From: Paenibacillus_F chitinolyticus_A
GTDB taxonomy: Bacteria; Bacillota; Bacilli; Paenibacillales; NBRC-103111
Reading direction: 5' to 3'
NCBI RefSeq assembly: GCF_045038035.1
Contig: NZ_CP173427.1
Span: 3,286,001 to 3,350,000, forward strand
DNA: 64,000 nucleotides
Position 1 is the stretch's first letter, and every line of letters begins with the position of its first letter. Below, piece after piece: positions 41,954 to 50,207 of this stretch. Below the pieces are notes generated by a model. It did not search any database and had not been told where the DNA came from. It saw only the letters and a program-made list of their open reading frames with translations. A program made the position numbers and the translations under genes.

Positions 41954-43085
41954 CGGCGAAAACGCGCATGACCTGCTCGGCCGTCTGTTCCAGCAGCTCC
42001 GGAGTGCGGCGCATCGCCTCATCGAGGGACATCGGCCCGCTTACGAGGCTGAACACGGCCGTGACTCCCTGCCCGTAAAGCTCCCCGATCCCTTCGCCCA
42101 CAGAACCGGCCAGCACCACGGCAGGCACGCCGTGCTTCGCGGCCAGCCCGGCGACTCCGGCCGGCGTCTTGCCCCTTGCCGTCTGGGCATCTGTGCGGCC
42201 TTCTCCGGTGAGGACCAGATCGGCTTCCTTGACCGCCGCCTCCAGTCCCGTAACCGCGGAGACGACCGAGAAGCCCGATTCCAGCCTGGCATTCAAGAAA
42301 GCGAGAATGCCGCCGGCCAAACCGCCCGCCGCTCCCGTTCCGGGCAGCCCGTGCAGGGCTGTGCCGGTAGTCTCCCGGATCACATCCGCAAAGCGGGCAA
42401 GGTTGTTCTCCAGCCGGTCGACCATGTCCGGCGCCGCTCCCTTCTGGGGCCCGAAAACGGCGGATGCGCCGTGAGGGCCCGTGAAAGGGTTGGTCACGTC
42501 GCACGCCAGCGTAAAGGTGCAGCGGGCCAGCCGCGTGTCGAGGCCGTCCGCGGATATACCTGCGACCTCGCCCAGCGCCCCTCCGCCTGCTCCGTCCGCG
42601 AGAGGCCTGCCTCCGCTGTCGAGCAGCTGCGCGCCCAGGGCCTGGAGCATCCCCGCTCCCCCGTCGTTGGTGGCGCTTCCGCCCAGGCCGAGTACAAAGT
42701 GGCGGCATCCTTCATCCAGCGCGGCCGCAATCAGCTGCCCGAATCCGTACGTGGACGTCAGCAGCGGGTTCCGTTCGGATTCTTCCAGCAAATAGAGCCC
42801 CGACGACTTGGCCATCTCGATGATCCCGGTCGTGCCGTCACCGAGAATGCCGAAGACGGCGGATATGTCCCGGCCCAGCGGATCCTTCACGACCGTTTGA
42901 ACGATCCGTCCGTTCGTGCCTTCGATCAGACATTCCAGGGTCCCTTCGCCGCCGTCCGCCATCGGAATAACGGAGGTCGCGAAGTTCCCGATGCCTGCCC
43001 GGCGGACGCCTCTTTCGATGGCAAGCCCCGCTTCCTTGGAGGACAGGCTGCCTTTATAGGAATCCGGCGCAATGACGATTTTCAA
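41943..43085 (-). CDS. glxK: Glycerate kinase (GarK/GlxK family)
   Basis: This 380-aa enzyme phosphorylates D-glycerate with ATP to 2- or 3-phosphoglycerate. Signatures are IAPDSYKGSLSSKEA at the N-terminus, MADGGEGTLE, the ALGLGGSATNDGGAGMLQALGA-type loop (here LGLGGSATNDGGAG) and LVLTGEGRTDAQTARGKTPAGVAGLA. Length is normal. The start is TTG at 43085, preceded by AAGGAG. It overlaps the convergent LysR gene by 11 bases and stands alone on its strand. Confidence 0.93.
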   Translation of the reverse strand: MKIVIAPDSYKGSLSSKEAGLAIERGVRRAGIGNFATSVIPMADGGEGTLECLIEGTNGRIVQTVVKDPLGRDISAVFGILGDGTTGIIEMAKSSGLYLLEESERNPLLTSTYGFGQLIAAALDEGCRHFVLGLGGSATNDGGAGMLQALGAQLLDSGGRPLADGAGGGALGEVAGISADGLDTRLARCTFTLACDVTNPFTGPHGASAVFGPQKGAAPDMVDRLENNLARFADVIRETTGTALHGLPGTGAAGGLAGGILAFLNARLESGFSVVSAVTGLEAAVKEADLVLTGEGRTDAQTARGKTPAGVAGLAAKHGVPAVVLAGSVGEGIGELYGQGVTAVFSLVSGPMSLDEAMRRTPELLEQTAEQVMRVFAVRK

Positions 43086-43316
43086 GGGAATTCGCTCCTT
43101 TTCCTTGTAGTGGCTGCCGCGCTCTCTTGCCTGTATCGGCCGCAGCGCAATCTCCTACCGAAAATTGTTGCATGTCCGGCCCGGCTTCGTCAATTACTCC
43201 AACCGCGTCGTACTCTGCGGCAAAAGGAGGTGTGCGCGAAGTCCGAACAGGTTATGAATGTAAGTGTACAGGTTAGAGTGAGCTCAAAGTCTAGCGCAGC
43301 ATGCAAAGCAGGCCAT

Positions 43317-43353
43317 AAAAAAACAGCCCGGCCTAGAGGCCGGACTGCTGTTT
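43317..43353 (-). terminator. Terminator of the 5'-nucleotidase gene
   Basis: On the minus strand, AACAGCAGTCCGGCC TCTA GGCCGGGCTGTT with a T-run, 15 bases below the stop. Confidence 0.85.
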
Positions 43354-43367
43354 GCACCTGATTTTCG

Positions 43368-45608
43368 TTACGGAAGCATTTTCACATACTCGCCGTAAAC
43401 GTAAGCGACGCTTCCTTTATAGGATACTTTCACCCAGCCGTAGCTGGTGCCGAGCACTTCCAGAATCGTCCCTTTCGGTACGGCGGTAATGATTTTCGCT
43501 GTCGCGGAAGCCTTGGTCCGCACATTCAGGAAGTAGGACGTTACTTGCGCCTGCTTTTTAACGGCCGGCTGCGGTTTTGGTTCCGGTTTTGGTTCCGGTT
43601 TCGGTTCCGGCTTCGGCTGAGGCACGGTCGGTTCTCCGCTGCCGTTTCCGGCCGCTTTAATCGCCGCGTTCAGCTTGCGGTAAAATTCGCCTTTGGTCTG
43701 AACGCCGTCGAACAAGCTTCCGTTCACCTTGGCTTTTCCGGCAAGAGCGGCGATTTCTTCTTTCGTGACGGCGTCCAGGATATTGATGGACTCCACGTTT
43801 GTGTACTTGCCGTCTTCCGTCTTCGGTACCGACAAGATACCCGAATTGATCAGCTCGACCACATCGGCCCGCTCGGGGGAAGTCGTGTCCACGCCGATAA
43901 TTTTCCAGTTGTTCTGAACTTGCGGCTCATAGACGCCGTTCTTCACTTCTTTCAGATAAGCGATCGCGCGGCTGCGGATCGTTCCGCCCATCTCACCGAA
44001 GGCTGACGCGTCTTTCGACGACCAGAGCTGCTCGAACTTGCGGCCTTCCAGAGCGCCGCCTTTCGCTTTCAGCGCGTCCATCCGGTAAGCGTTCATACCC
44101 AGCTTCAAGCTGTCTTCCGGCCGGATGGCAGTGCCGTCCATTTTGCGCAAATTCGTAATGCGGCTGCCGTAAGGCTTCGTCAAATCAATGTCATACTTGA
44201 CCCCGCCGAAGAAATCGTTCGTACTGTATTTGGACGCACGGCGTTTTTTGTCGAAGCTGACGGTCACGTCGCCCGGACGGGTGGAATTGAAATATCCTAC
44301 CGCCCATTCCATGTAATCCTTCACGTCTTTGCCCGTTACTTTATAGACCGTAATTTCGCCGAGGGCGAACTGGTAGTTGTACGCGATATCCTTCTTCTTG
44401 ATCGGCCCGATATCCAAACGCGCCTTGTCGTTGTCGATCTGGTGCGCGACTACGTCAGCCTTGCTGTAATGAAGCATCACTTCACTGAAAAAGTCCGATA
44501 AAGGTGTCTCCTGGATTTGTACGCTCGGAATGCCTTCAATCTCGTTCTTCGGAACTAGGTTCATGCCTTTCAACTGGGCCACTTCGATATTGGCGTCCGC
44601 CCGCGCAAAGTCGTGAAACGGCTTCAGCGTTTTTTCCAGCTCGGGATCGGAAACGGCTGCAACCCCGCTTGCGTCTTTGACAGGGAGAGCGGCCGCCTTC
44701 TTGTCCTTAAGGACCATTTTACCGTCCTTCTCCGTGAAGGTCAGGTCGATCCGGGAGATATGCGTGCCGTACTTGTCCGGTTCGGCGATTAGAACACCGT
44801 TGACCGTCTCCGATTTGACCAGCTTATGCATATGACCGGCGAAAATCGCGGCCAGCTCCGGATTCGCATTGGCGACGTCCGCGACACCGGTTCCCGGTAC
44901 GCCGTTCTCGTTCTCGATCCCCATGTGCATGAGGCCGATCATCACGTCGACTTTGCCTTCCAGCTCTTTTACGGCTTTCTTCGTCTCTTCCACCGGGTTT
45001 TTGAACTGGATTCCGTCCAGATGGTCGGTTCCCTTCTCGAATTCGGCTGTCATAGGGGTGTCCATCCCGATAATGCCGATTTTCACGCCCGCTTTTTCGA
45101 TAATGGTATACGCCGGGAGAAATCTGTCCCCGTTGTCTTTGTAAATATTGCCGCCGAGCATTTGACCTTTGTACTGCGAAGTAATTTTTTTGAATACGTC
45201 CAGCCCGAAATTGAATTCATGGTTGCCCATAACCCAGGCATCGTAATTCATTTCGTTCATCGCGACCATCATCGGCGACTTCGGCTGGTCGTTGAACAGC
45301 TCCGCGGAGTTATCCTGAATCATGTCTCCCGCATCCACGAGAACCGTGTTCGGATTCTCCTGCCGCACTTTTTTGATCATGGTGAAAATCTGGGTCAGAC
45401 TTCCGTTCGTATTGGGTCCGTCCAGCGCATAATCCCACGGCATGAATCGCCCGTGAATGTCCGACGTTCCCAGAATGGAAATCTCCGTGTCGGCCTTAGC
45501 CGGTTCAGCCGATTCAGCCGTTTCCGCCGCAGCCCGGCCGCTTGTGAAAACGGTTCCGAATAACAGCATGGCGGATACAGTCAGACTCACTGCTTTCTTT
45601 GCCTTCAT
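43368..45608 (-). CDS. Secreted 5'-nucleotidase / 2',3'-cyclic phosphodiesterase with SH3 domain
   Basis: This 746-aa secreted protein has a signal peptide (about 1-28), a metallophosphoesterase domain with ILGTSDIHGRF, VDAGDMIQD, VMGNHEFNFG and AGHMHKLV, a 5'-nucleotidase C-terminal domain (about 350-530, with GMNAYRMDALKAKGG), a helical stretch, a Pro-rich linker of repeated KPEP units (about 655-680), and a bacterial SH3 domain at the end (YFLNVRTKASATAKIITAVPKGTILEVL). It releases phosphate from extracellular nucleotides; the SH3 domain should bind the cell wall. It is related to YfkN-type enzymes. GGGGAG lies upstream of the start. Confidence 0.9.
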   Translation of the reverse strand: MKAKKAVSLTVSAMLLFGTVFTSGRAAAETAESAEPAKADTEISILGTSDIHGRFMPWDYALDGPNTNGSLTQIFTMIKKVRQENPNTVLVDAGDMIQDNSAELFNDQPKSPMMVAMNEMNYDAWVMGNHEFNFGLDVFKKITSQYKGQMLGGNIYKDNGDRFLPAYTIIEKAGVKIGIIGMDTPMTAEFEKGTDHLDGIQFKNPVEETKKAVKELEGKVDVMIGLMHMGIENENGVPGTGVADVANANPELAAIFAGHMHKLVKSETVNGVLIAEPDKYGTHISRIDLTFTEKDGKMVLKDKKAAALPVKDASGVAAVSDPELEKTLKPFHDFARADANIEVAQLKGMNLVPKNEIEGIPSVQIQETPLSDFFSEVMLHYSKADVVAHQIDNDKARLDIGPIKKKDIAYNYQFALGEITVYKVTGKDVKDYMEWAVGYFNSTRPGDVTVSFDKKRRASKYSTNDFFGGVKYDIDLTKPYGSRITNLRKMDGTAIRPEDSLKLGMNAYRMDALKAKGGALEGRKFEQLWSSKDASAFGEMGGTIRSRAIAYLKEVKNGVYEPQVQNNWKIIGVDTTSPERADVVELINSGILSVPKTEDGKYTNVESINILDAVTKEEIAALAGKAKVNGSLFDGVQTKGEFYRKLNAAIKAAGNGSGEPTVPQPKPEPKPEPKPEPKPQPAVKKQAQVTSYFLNVRTKASATAKIITAVPKGTILEVLGTSYGWVKVSYKGSVAYVYGEYVKMLP
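43574..43620 (-). repeat. Short tandem repeat coding for KPEP units
   Basis: On the plus strand, GGTTCCGGTTTT/C is repeated about four times in 12-base units, which code for Lys-Pro-Glu-Pro on the minus strand in the linker before the SH3 domain. Confidence 0.85.
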
Positions 45609-46035
45609 GATGACTCTCCCCTTCGGTGGTGGTAAAGTTGGCGGCCGCTTCCGGTTTAGAAACAGCCTCTGCTTCCCGTAAAAGGCTATGCCAAAATTTG
45701 CTGCCTTTTTGAAACATAATGTCGATTTTACAACAGAAGCGGCGATTTGAATATGATTTTATATACGAAATCTTTACATTTGTTTTTCATAGTGTTTCAG
45801 GAGTGCCGAATTAACGGCAAAAAACCACAGAGCCCGGCAGCCCTGCGGTTTTCGTTGTGTAAATCGGCCTTGCGAATCGCTGTGCATACTTAATGCACGC
45901 CAAAACCCGCCCGGTCTTAGACAGCAGCTCGCTTGACGCCCGAAAACGGTTCGAAATCCTGATTTTTCCGGCTTCCTCTTGCGCGTTTTCAGCCCGCCGA
46001 TCCGTCCGATTCGGCAGCCTGCTGACAGCCCGTGC
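45609..46035. other. Intergenic region between the nucleotidase and doxX genes
   Basis: It contains the upstream region of the nucleotidase gene at the left (AT-rich around 45700-45780) and the doxX terminator at 45819-45856. The remaining 180 bases below the doxX stop hold no gene that I would support, although open frames exist. Confidence 0.4.
45819..45856 (-). terminator. Terminator of the doxX gene
   Basis: On the minus strand, AAACCGCAG...CTGTGGTTTTTT with a long loop. It lies 180 bases below the doxX stop. Confidence 0.6.
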
Positions 46036-46440
46036 TTACAGCGCGTTCGCCTTCCCGCGGGAAAACACGTTTTCCAAAGCCAGGGATTGCTTGCCGGCAA
46101 AGAACAGACCCAGGGACATGCCGAGCAGCGCCAACTCCAGCTCATAGCCTCCGGCGAATCCTTTGCTCAGCTTCACCGTAAAGATCGCCACCAGCATAAT
46201 AACGGCAAAGGCCGCCGCAATCCAGCGCGTTCCAAGCCCGATCAGCATAAGGATGCCGCCCGCGAGCTCGATAACCGCCACCACGTACGCCATAAACCCG
46301 GGAAGACCGAGACTGCCGAAAAATCCGGCGACACCGCTCAGTCCGCCTTCAAATTTCTGATAACCGTGAACCAGAAAAATCAATCCCAGAACAATCCGTA
46401 AAATAAACGCTCCATGCTGCCATTTGTTAATCAAGTTCAT
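46036..46440 (-). CDS. DoxX-family membrane protein
   Basis: The 134-aa protein has four predicted membrane helices (FILRIVLGLIFLVHGYQKF, YVVAVIELAGGILMLIGLG, WIAAAFAVIMLVAIFTV, LELALLGMSLGLFFAG). The HGYQKFEGG and IELAGGILMLIGLGTRW motifs place it in the DoxX/DoxD family, which includes CatD and MhqP of quinone-stress operons. Function in the membrane is poorly known; a redox partner role is likely. Two 19-bp BlaI-type operators sit directly in front of it (46462-46513), so the BlaI repressor encoded upstream should control it. GGGAGG precedes the start. Confidence 0.88.
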   Translation of the reverse strand: MNLINKWQHGAFILRIVLGLIFLVHGYQKFEGGLSGVAGFFGSLGLPGFMAYVVAVIELAGGILMLIGLGTRWIAAAFAVIMLVAIFTVKLSKGFAGGYELELALLGMSLGLFFAGKQSLALENVFSRGKANAL

Positions 46441-46461
46441 TATAAATTCCTCCCTGGTTTT

Positions 46462-46480
46462 ACACTACATTGTGTAGTGT
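46462..46480 (-). promoter_or_regulatory. BlaI-type operator 1 of doxX
   Basis: ACACTACATTGTGTAGTGT is a near-perfect palindrome (ACACTACA/TGTAGTGT around three bases). It matches the two other palindromes in this locus and contains the TACA...TGTA core of BlaI/MecI operators. Confidence 0.8.
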
Positions 46481-46494
46481 TTATAGTCGCAAGA

Positions 46495-46513
46495 ACACTA
46501 CGAATCGTAGTGT
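46495..46513 (-). promoter_or_regulatory. BlaI-type operator 2 of doxX
   Basis: ACACTACGAATCGTAGTGT is a perfect palindrome of the same form, centred 33 bases (about three helical turns) from operator 1, so two dimers would bind the same DNA face. Confidence 0.8.
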
Positions 46514-46530
46514 CTGTGCTTAAAAAATTT

Positions 46531-47379
46531 TCAGAACAAAATCTGAACGAAAAGCCACGTCAGTACGACCAGCACATAAACGGAAATCATCGTCGGTGTC
46601 AGCGGCGGCCGGAAAGAAATCGGGGATTCCGGATCGACGATTCTCCTGATTCTGTAATTGATCGAGGTATCCGCGAAGGATGCGTAAGCGAAAGGCATGG
46701 CAACCGTACCGCCTCTCCGAAGCAGTTTCAGCAGAGCGCCGCCGAGATCCCGGGCAGTGCCTTGACGCGAAATCGCGTAATTGTCCGCAAGTATCTCCCG
46801 CGCGATCTTGTACTGGTGATGGAACCATTTCAGTACGGGTAGATACCACAGCACCGAAGCCAGGAACGAGACGAGGAACATGCTGCGCGGATCTCCTGTC
46901 TGCTGATGATGCAGCTCATGGTGGATAACGGCTTCGGCCTCACCCGGCTCCAGCATGTTCAGAAGTCCGGTGGACAGGACGACCGCCGGTCTGCCGAATC
47001 CCATCGTCAGGGCGATCGGCTCGTCCGACACGACCACGACGATGTTCCCCCGCGCTTCGGGATACGTCCGGTTCAGCTCCGCAGACAGCTTCGCATGCCG
47101 GCAAGCGGCCAGCTTGGCGAAGATTCTTCGCGACAGGACGAACTGCCGGCAGATTTGCCACAAACTGTACGCGAACGTGCCGATCACGAAAGCGTCGAGC
47201 AGATGGGCGATGGAGAAAATACCTTTGGAACGCATCCATTCGGTGCAGACATCCAGCACGTTAAACCCGATTCTGAGGCCGAACAGGACATGGAGGGCAT
47301 ACATGGTCATCTGAAACAGGACAACGCCCGCAATCAGAACCGACGAACGGAAAATGAATCTCGACCGGGACTGCCACAT
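46531..47379 (-). CDS. M56-family (BlaR1-like) membrane peptidase without sensor domain
   Basis: This 282-aa protein has membrane helices near residues 12-34 and 56-76, a cytoplasmic M56 zinc protease domain with HELHH (154-158, in AVIHHELHHQQTGDP), a helix after it (SMFLVSFLASVLWYLPVL), and a C-terminal helix (MISVYVLVVLTWLFVQILF). BlaR1 and MecR1 share this protease part, but their penicillin-binding sensor domain is absent here. The signal it reads must therefore differ from beta-lactams. Start at ATG 47379, two bases after the blaI stop with AAAAGGA upstream, so it is coupled to the repressor, which it should cleave or inactivate. Confidence 0.85.
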   Translation of the reverse strand: MWQSRSRFIFRSSVLIAGVVLFQMTMYALHVLFGLRIGFNVLDVCTEWMRSKGIFSIAHLLDAFVIGTFAYSLWQICRQFVLSRRIFAKLAACRHAKLSAELNRTYPEARGNIVVVVSDEPIALTMGFGRPAVVLSTGLLNMLEPGEAEAVIHHELHHQQTGDPRSMFLVSFLASVLWYLPVLKWFHHQYKIAREILADNYAISRQGTARDLGGALLKLLRRGGTVAMPFAYASFADTSINYRIRRIVDPESPISFRPPLTPTMISVYVLVVLTWLFVQILF

Positions 47380-47380
47380 G

Positions 47381-47797
47381 TTACTTGTCCTTTTGGAGAT
47401 CCAGGATTTTCTGTTGCAGCTTCTCAATGAGCATGGGATCCACCTCTTCCAGGGCATCGAGCATATGGTTGACCACCAGAGACGATCCGAATTCCTCCAT
47501 AAGCTCGTGGGTCAATTCTTTCGACTGGCATTCGAGAAACTCGTCTCTGGATTGGACCGGTCTGTAAAGCGACGTTCTTCCGTCCATTCTTTTCAACAAG
47601 ATTCCTTTATCCAAAAGCCGGTTCATGACCGTCATAACGGTGTTGAAGTTCACAAGCTTCTCGCGTTCCAGCGCGTGCTGGACGTCCTTGATCGCCATCT
47701 CGGGCCCGTCCCACAAAATATTCATGATCTTGGCTTCCAGAGGTCCGAAAAACCGGTTAAGCCCGCTTTCGTTCGTTTTAAACGTATGTATTTTCAC
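47381..47797 (-). CDS. BlaI/MecI-family repressor
   Basis: The 138-aa protein has the winged helix of the family (LNRFFGPLEAKIMNILWDGPEMAIKDVQHALE ... FNTVMTVMNRLLDKGILLKR) and a C-terminal dimerisation helix (HELMEEFGSSLVVNHMLDALEE). In BlaI the protease site is Asn-Phe in this helix-turn region; here VNFNTVMT keeps an Asn-Phe pair... in the recognition part. Its start is GTG 47797 with GGAAGGGGG seven bases upstream. A palindrome overlapping its -10 box means autorepression. The M56 peptidase follows at once. Confidence 0.9.
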   Translation of the reverse strand: MKIHTFKTNESGLNRFFGPLEAKIMNILWDGPEMAIKDVQHALEREKLVNFNTVMTVMNRLLDKGILLKRMDGRTSLYRPVQSRDEFLECQSKELTHELMEEFGSSLVVNHMLDALEEVDPMLIEKLQQKILDLQKDK

Positions 47798-47811
47798 GAG
47801 GCAGCCCCCTT

Positions 47812-47830
47812 CCACTACCTATTGTAGTGT
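47812..47830 (-). promoter_or_regulatory. BlaI-type operator overlapping the blaI -10 box
   Basis: On the minus strand ACACTACAATAGGTAGTGG, seven of eight arm positions complementary, same type as at 46462 and 46495. The TACAAT -10 sequence lies within it. Confidence 0.8.
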
Positions 47831-47850
47831 TGGCTGCGTCGCGGTGTCAA
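47821..47850 (-). promoter_or_regulatory. Sigma-A promoter of the blaI-M56 unit
   Basis: On the minus strand TTGACA (47850-47845) and TACAAT (47826-47821) are 18 bases apart; the operator covers the -10 element. Confidence 0.7.
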
Positions 47851-47913
47851 GTGCACATCCGTGGAGTCATATATACGGGGCCTGAGACAGTAGAAGCGAA
47901 GATATGCTATAGT

Positions 47914-47930
47914 AATAAAAAAGGTACCGT
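47914..47930 (+). promoter_or_regulatory. Possible HxlR operator in front of its own gene
   Basis: AATAAAAAAGGTACCGT just upstream of the HxlR ribosome-binding site. Nearly the same sequence (ATAAAAAAAGGTACTGT) lies upstream of azoR at 49258. The shared GGTAC core suggests a common regulator site. Confidence 0.4.
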
Positions 47931-47946
47931 GAAAGGAGGCCGTCCC

Positions 47947-48330
47947 ATGGAAATTATCCCCGAGCAGTGTAAGGTTGTCGTGGCTCTGGACATGATTGTC
48001 GGCAAATGGAAACCTCTGGTCATTCAGCATTTAATCAGTAAAGATACGCTGCGGTTTAACGAGCTCAGAAGATTGATGCCCGATATTACCCAGCGCATGC
48101 TGACCCTGCATCTCCGTGAGCTTGAAGAACAGGACATCGTCCGGCGGGTCGTTTATCCGCAAGTGCCCCCCAAAGTGGAATACTCCATCACGGAGTATGG
48201 ACGGACCCTTGAGCCGATCCTCCACTCCATGCACGTCTGGGGCGCGGCCCATGTCGAGCATATGAAGCAGCGGAACGCGGAATCCGCCGCAGACCCGGAA
48301 AGCCGGGCGGCTTCTTCGGCCAGACCGTAA
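47947..48330 (+). CDS. HxlR-family transcriptional regulator (YodB/CatR-like)
   Basis: This 127-aa winged-helix protein shows the HxlR pattern: VGKWKPLVIQHLISKDTLRFNELRRLMPDITQRMLTLHLRELEEQDIVRRVVYPQVPPKVEYSITEYGRTL. A single N-terminal cysteine, Cys8 in IIPEQCKVVVAL, sits where redox-sensing YodB/CatR proteins have their quinone-reactive cysteine. GAAAGGAGG precedes ATG 47947 at ideal distance. It is convergent with the azoreductase gene and shares a sequence motif with that gene's upstream region. A role as repressor that responds to quinones or diamide is therefore likely. The C-terminal 20 residues are Ala/Ser-rich. Confidence 0.88.
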   Translation: MEIIPEQCKVVVALDMIVGKWKPLVIQHLISKDTLRFNELRRLMPDITQRMLTLHLRELEEQDIVRRVVYPQVPPKVEYSITEYGRTLEPILHSMHVWGAAHVEHMKQRNAESAADPESRAASSARP

Positions 48331-48427
48331 CAATCGGCCGTCCGCCCGTGCCGGCGCCGCGGCCGGTTGACAGACCTGTGGCGGGCCGCAAACGCGACGA
48401 ATCGCCCCGCGGCCTGTCCCTCAAACG

Positions 48428-48468
48428 CAAAAAACCTCCTTTCCCTACAGGGAAAGGAGGTTTTTTTT
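48428..48468. terminator. Bidirectional terminator between HxlR and azoR genes
   Basis: AACCTCCTTTCCC TACA GGGAAAGGAGGTT is a perfect 13-bp stem with A-run and T-run on the two sides. It serves both convergent genes. Confidence 0.9.
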
Positions 48469-48521
48469 GCGCGCGCCGGGGTGTTCCCGGCCGGCAGCTC
48501 CGGCTCCAGGCCGGAGGGTAA

Positions 48522-49157
48522 TTAGAAGCGTTTCGCCGCTTCTTTCGCTTTGGCGATAGCCGCTTCTTTGATCGCCGGAGCTTTATCCGGCATAGCCGCC
48601 ATGCCTTCCACGAAGATGCCCTCAAAGGAAGGTACGCCGTGGAACTGCATGATTTTTTTCAGGAAGCTGTGTCCGCTCTCGAAGCTCGCGGAAGGACCTT
48701 CGGAGTAGACGCCGCCGCTCGCTTGGATATGAATGGCTTTCTTGTCGGTCAGCAGGCCGACCGGTCCATTTTCCGTGTACTTGAACGTTTTGCCGGCGAT
48801 GCAGATGGCATCGATGTAGGCTTTCAGCACCGGAGGGAACGAGAAGTTCCACATCGGGGATACAAAAACATACTTGTCGGCGGCAATGTACTGCTCCACG
48901 ATGTCGTTCAGACGCTGAACTTTCGCCTGCTCGGAAGCGGAAAGCTGGTCGAACGAAGAACCGGAGCGCAGCTTGCCCCAGCCGCTGAATACGTCCGCGT
49001 CGATTTGCGGAATATCCGAGTTGTAAAGATCAAGGGCGATAACTTCATCGGACGGATTCGCTTCGCGGTACGCCTCGATAAATTCTTTTCCTACCGCCAT
49101 GCTGTAAGAAGTCTGGTGATCGTGCGGGTGAGCCGTAATGTATAGGACTGTTGCCAT
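48522..49157 (-). CDS. azoR: FMN-dependent NADH-azoreductase
   Basis: The 211-aa protein is an AzoR: VLYITAHPHDHQTSYSMAVGKEFIEAY at the N-terminus, the flavin-contacting SPMWNFSFPPVLKAYIDAI, and QASGGVYSEGP. These NADH-using homodimeric quinone/azo reductases perform two-electron reduction and protect thiols from quinones. In Bacillus azoR genes are under YodB or MhqR; here the HxlR gene lies convergently next to it and a shared motif is found upstream (49258-49274). Length is normal. Confidence 0.93.
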   Translation of the reverse strand: MATVLYITAHPHDHQTSYSMAVGKEFIEAYREANPSDEVIALDLYNSDIPQIDADVFSGWGKLRSGSSFDQLSASEQAKVQRLNDIVEQYIAADKYVFVSPMWNFSFPPVLKAYIDAICIAGKTFKYTENGPVGLLTDKKAIHIQASGGVYSEGPSASFESGHSFLKKIMQFHGVPSFEGIFVEGMAAMPDKAPAIKEAAIAKAKEAAKRF

Positions 49158-49257
49158 AATTGAATTCTTCCCTTCTTATCGGAAATAATCTTAACTTCAA
49201 ACTAATTATGTCTCATATTTTCCGTTCTGGGAAGTAGGCACATCCATGTGGGTTAGG

Positions 49258-49274
49258 ATAAAAAAAGGTACTGT
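49258..49274 (-). promoter_or_regulatory. Possible HxlR operator upstream of azoR
   Basis: ATAAAAAAAGGTACTGT (plus-strand reading) lies about 100 bases upstream of the azoR start and matches 47914-47930 in front of the HxlR gene. Confidence 0.4.
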
Positions 49275-49292
49275 AAACGTGCCGGTAACAGA

Positions 49293-49325
49293 ATAAGCCC
49301 CATTTCTGCGGGAGAAATAGGGCTT
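49293..49325 (-). terminator. Terminator-like hairpin after the nitroreductase gene
   Basis: AAGCCCTATTTCT..AGAAATGGGGCTT on the minus strand gives a stable stem; the T-tract is poor. Confidence 0.5.
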
Positions 49326-49344
49326 CAGATCGGATTCGCCGGTA

Positions 49345-49947
49345 TCATTTGGCTATTTGGACCCGTTCCTCAACCGGTTTATACTCTTTCTCGCCCGCAG
49401 GCGCCGTCGGCTTGCCGAATGGCATCTGGGCGATCAGTTTCCACGATTCCGGCAGGTTCCAGGTGCTTTTTACCTTCTCGTCGATCAAAGGATTGTAATG
49501 CTGAAGCGTCGCTCCAAGCCCTTCGCTCTCCAGCGCCGTCCAAATGACATATTGCAGCATGCCGCTCGACTGCTGGGACCAGTTCGGGAAATGGTCCTGA
49601 TAGCTCGGGAACTGCCCCTGCAGACCCTCGATGACAGACATATCCTCGAAAAACACTATCGAGCCGTGTCCGCTGCGGAAACTGTTCACCTTCTGTTCCG
49701 TGGCGGCAAACTTATCTTCCTTGACGATCGTACGAAGAATATCTTTGACAATATCCCACAGCTTATGATGCTGCTCGCCGAGAAGCACGAGCACCCGGGC
49801 GCTTTGGGAGTTAAAGGCGGAAGGCGTGTGTTTGACCGCTTCCTTCACGATTTCCACAATCTTGTCGTCTGAAACCGGGGATTCTCCGCTGATTGAATAA
49901 ATAGAGCGTCTTTCCCGGACCGCTTGCAAAAATGGTTCCGCTGACAT
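49345..49947 (-). CDS. Nitroreductase-family oxidoreductase
   Basis: This 200-aa FMN protein starts with AVRERRSIYSISGESPVSDDKIVEIVKEAVKHTPSAFNSQSARVLVLLG, the nitroreductase-family FMN-binding RRS and SAFNSQ patterns, and has GMLQYVIWTALESEGLGATLQHY for the dimer side. It belongs to the subgroup of short nitroreductases near YodC/Frm2/HBN1. It should reduce nitro-aromatics or quinones with NAD(P)H. Its start is ATG 49947 with GGAGGG upstream. With azoR and the HxlR regulator it makes a probable electrophile defence block. Confidence 0.88.
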   Translation of the reverse strand: MSAEPFLQAVRERRSIYSISGESPVSDDKIVEIVKEAVKHTPSAFNSQSARVLVLLGEQHHKLWDIVKDILRTIVKEDKFAATEQKVNSFRSGHGSIVFFEDMSVIEGLQGQFPSYQDHFPNWSQQSSGMLQYVIWTALESEGLGATLQHYNPLIDEKVKSTWNLPESWKLIAQMPFGKPTAPAGEKEYKPVEERVQIAK

Positions 49948-50207
49948 ACGTATCCCTCCGTTATTCGTAGAAGTGAAGTGATGGTAATTTGCCGCGTTGT
50001 ACCCGTTTCTATGCAATGCCTATTATTCACGGCGGGTTAAAGGACAATCCTTCCTTATTACCCGCAGCGCCCCGTAAGGAATCTTCTTGGCCTGTAACGG
50101 AAAGGACGGTATCCAAAATCCAAGCCGTACGTTCCATCCCCCATAGAGAATAATGGCAATCCCGTTGGAACACATTACGAATATCGAATCCAAAGGGTGT
50201 GTATCGC

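Noticed and set aside
45774..46145. Open frame of 123 codons on the minus strand below doxX
   Set aside because: It overlaps the end of doxX in another frame, has Cys/Arg/Trp-rich composition of a shadow frame and no ribosome-binding site.
46531..47797. A beta-lactam-sensing BlaR1/BlaI pair controlling the class D gene at 28155
   Set aside because: The M56 protein lacks the penicillin-binding sensor, the operators are found only in this locus and before doxX, and I saw no such palindrome in front of the beta-lactamase.
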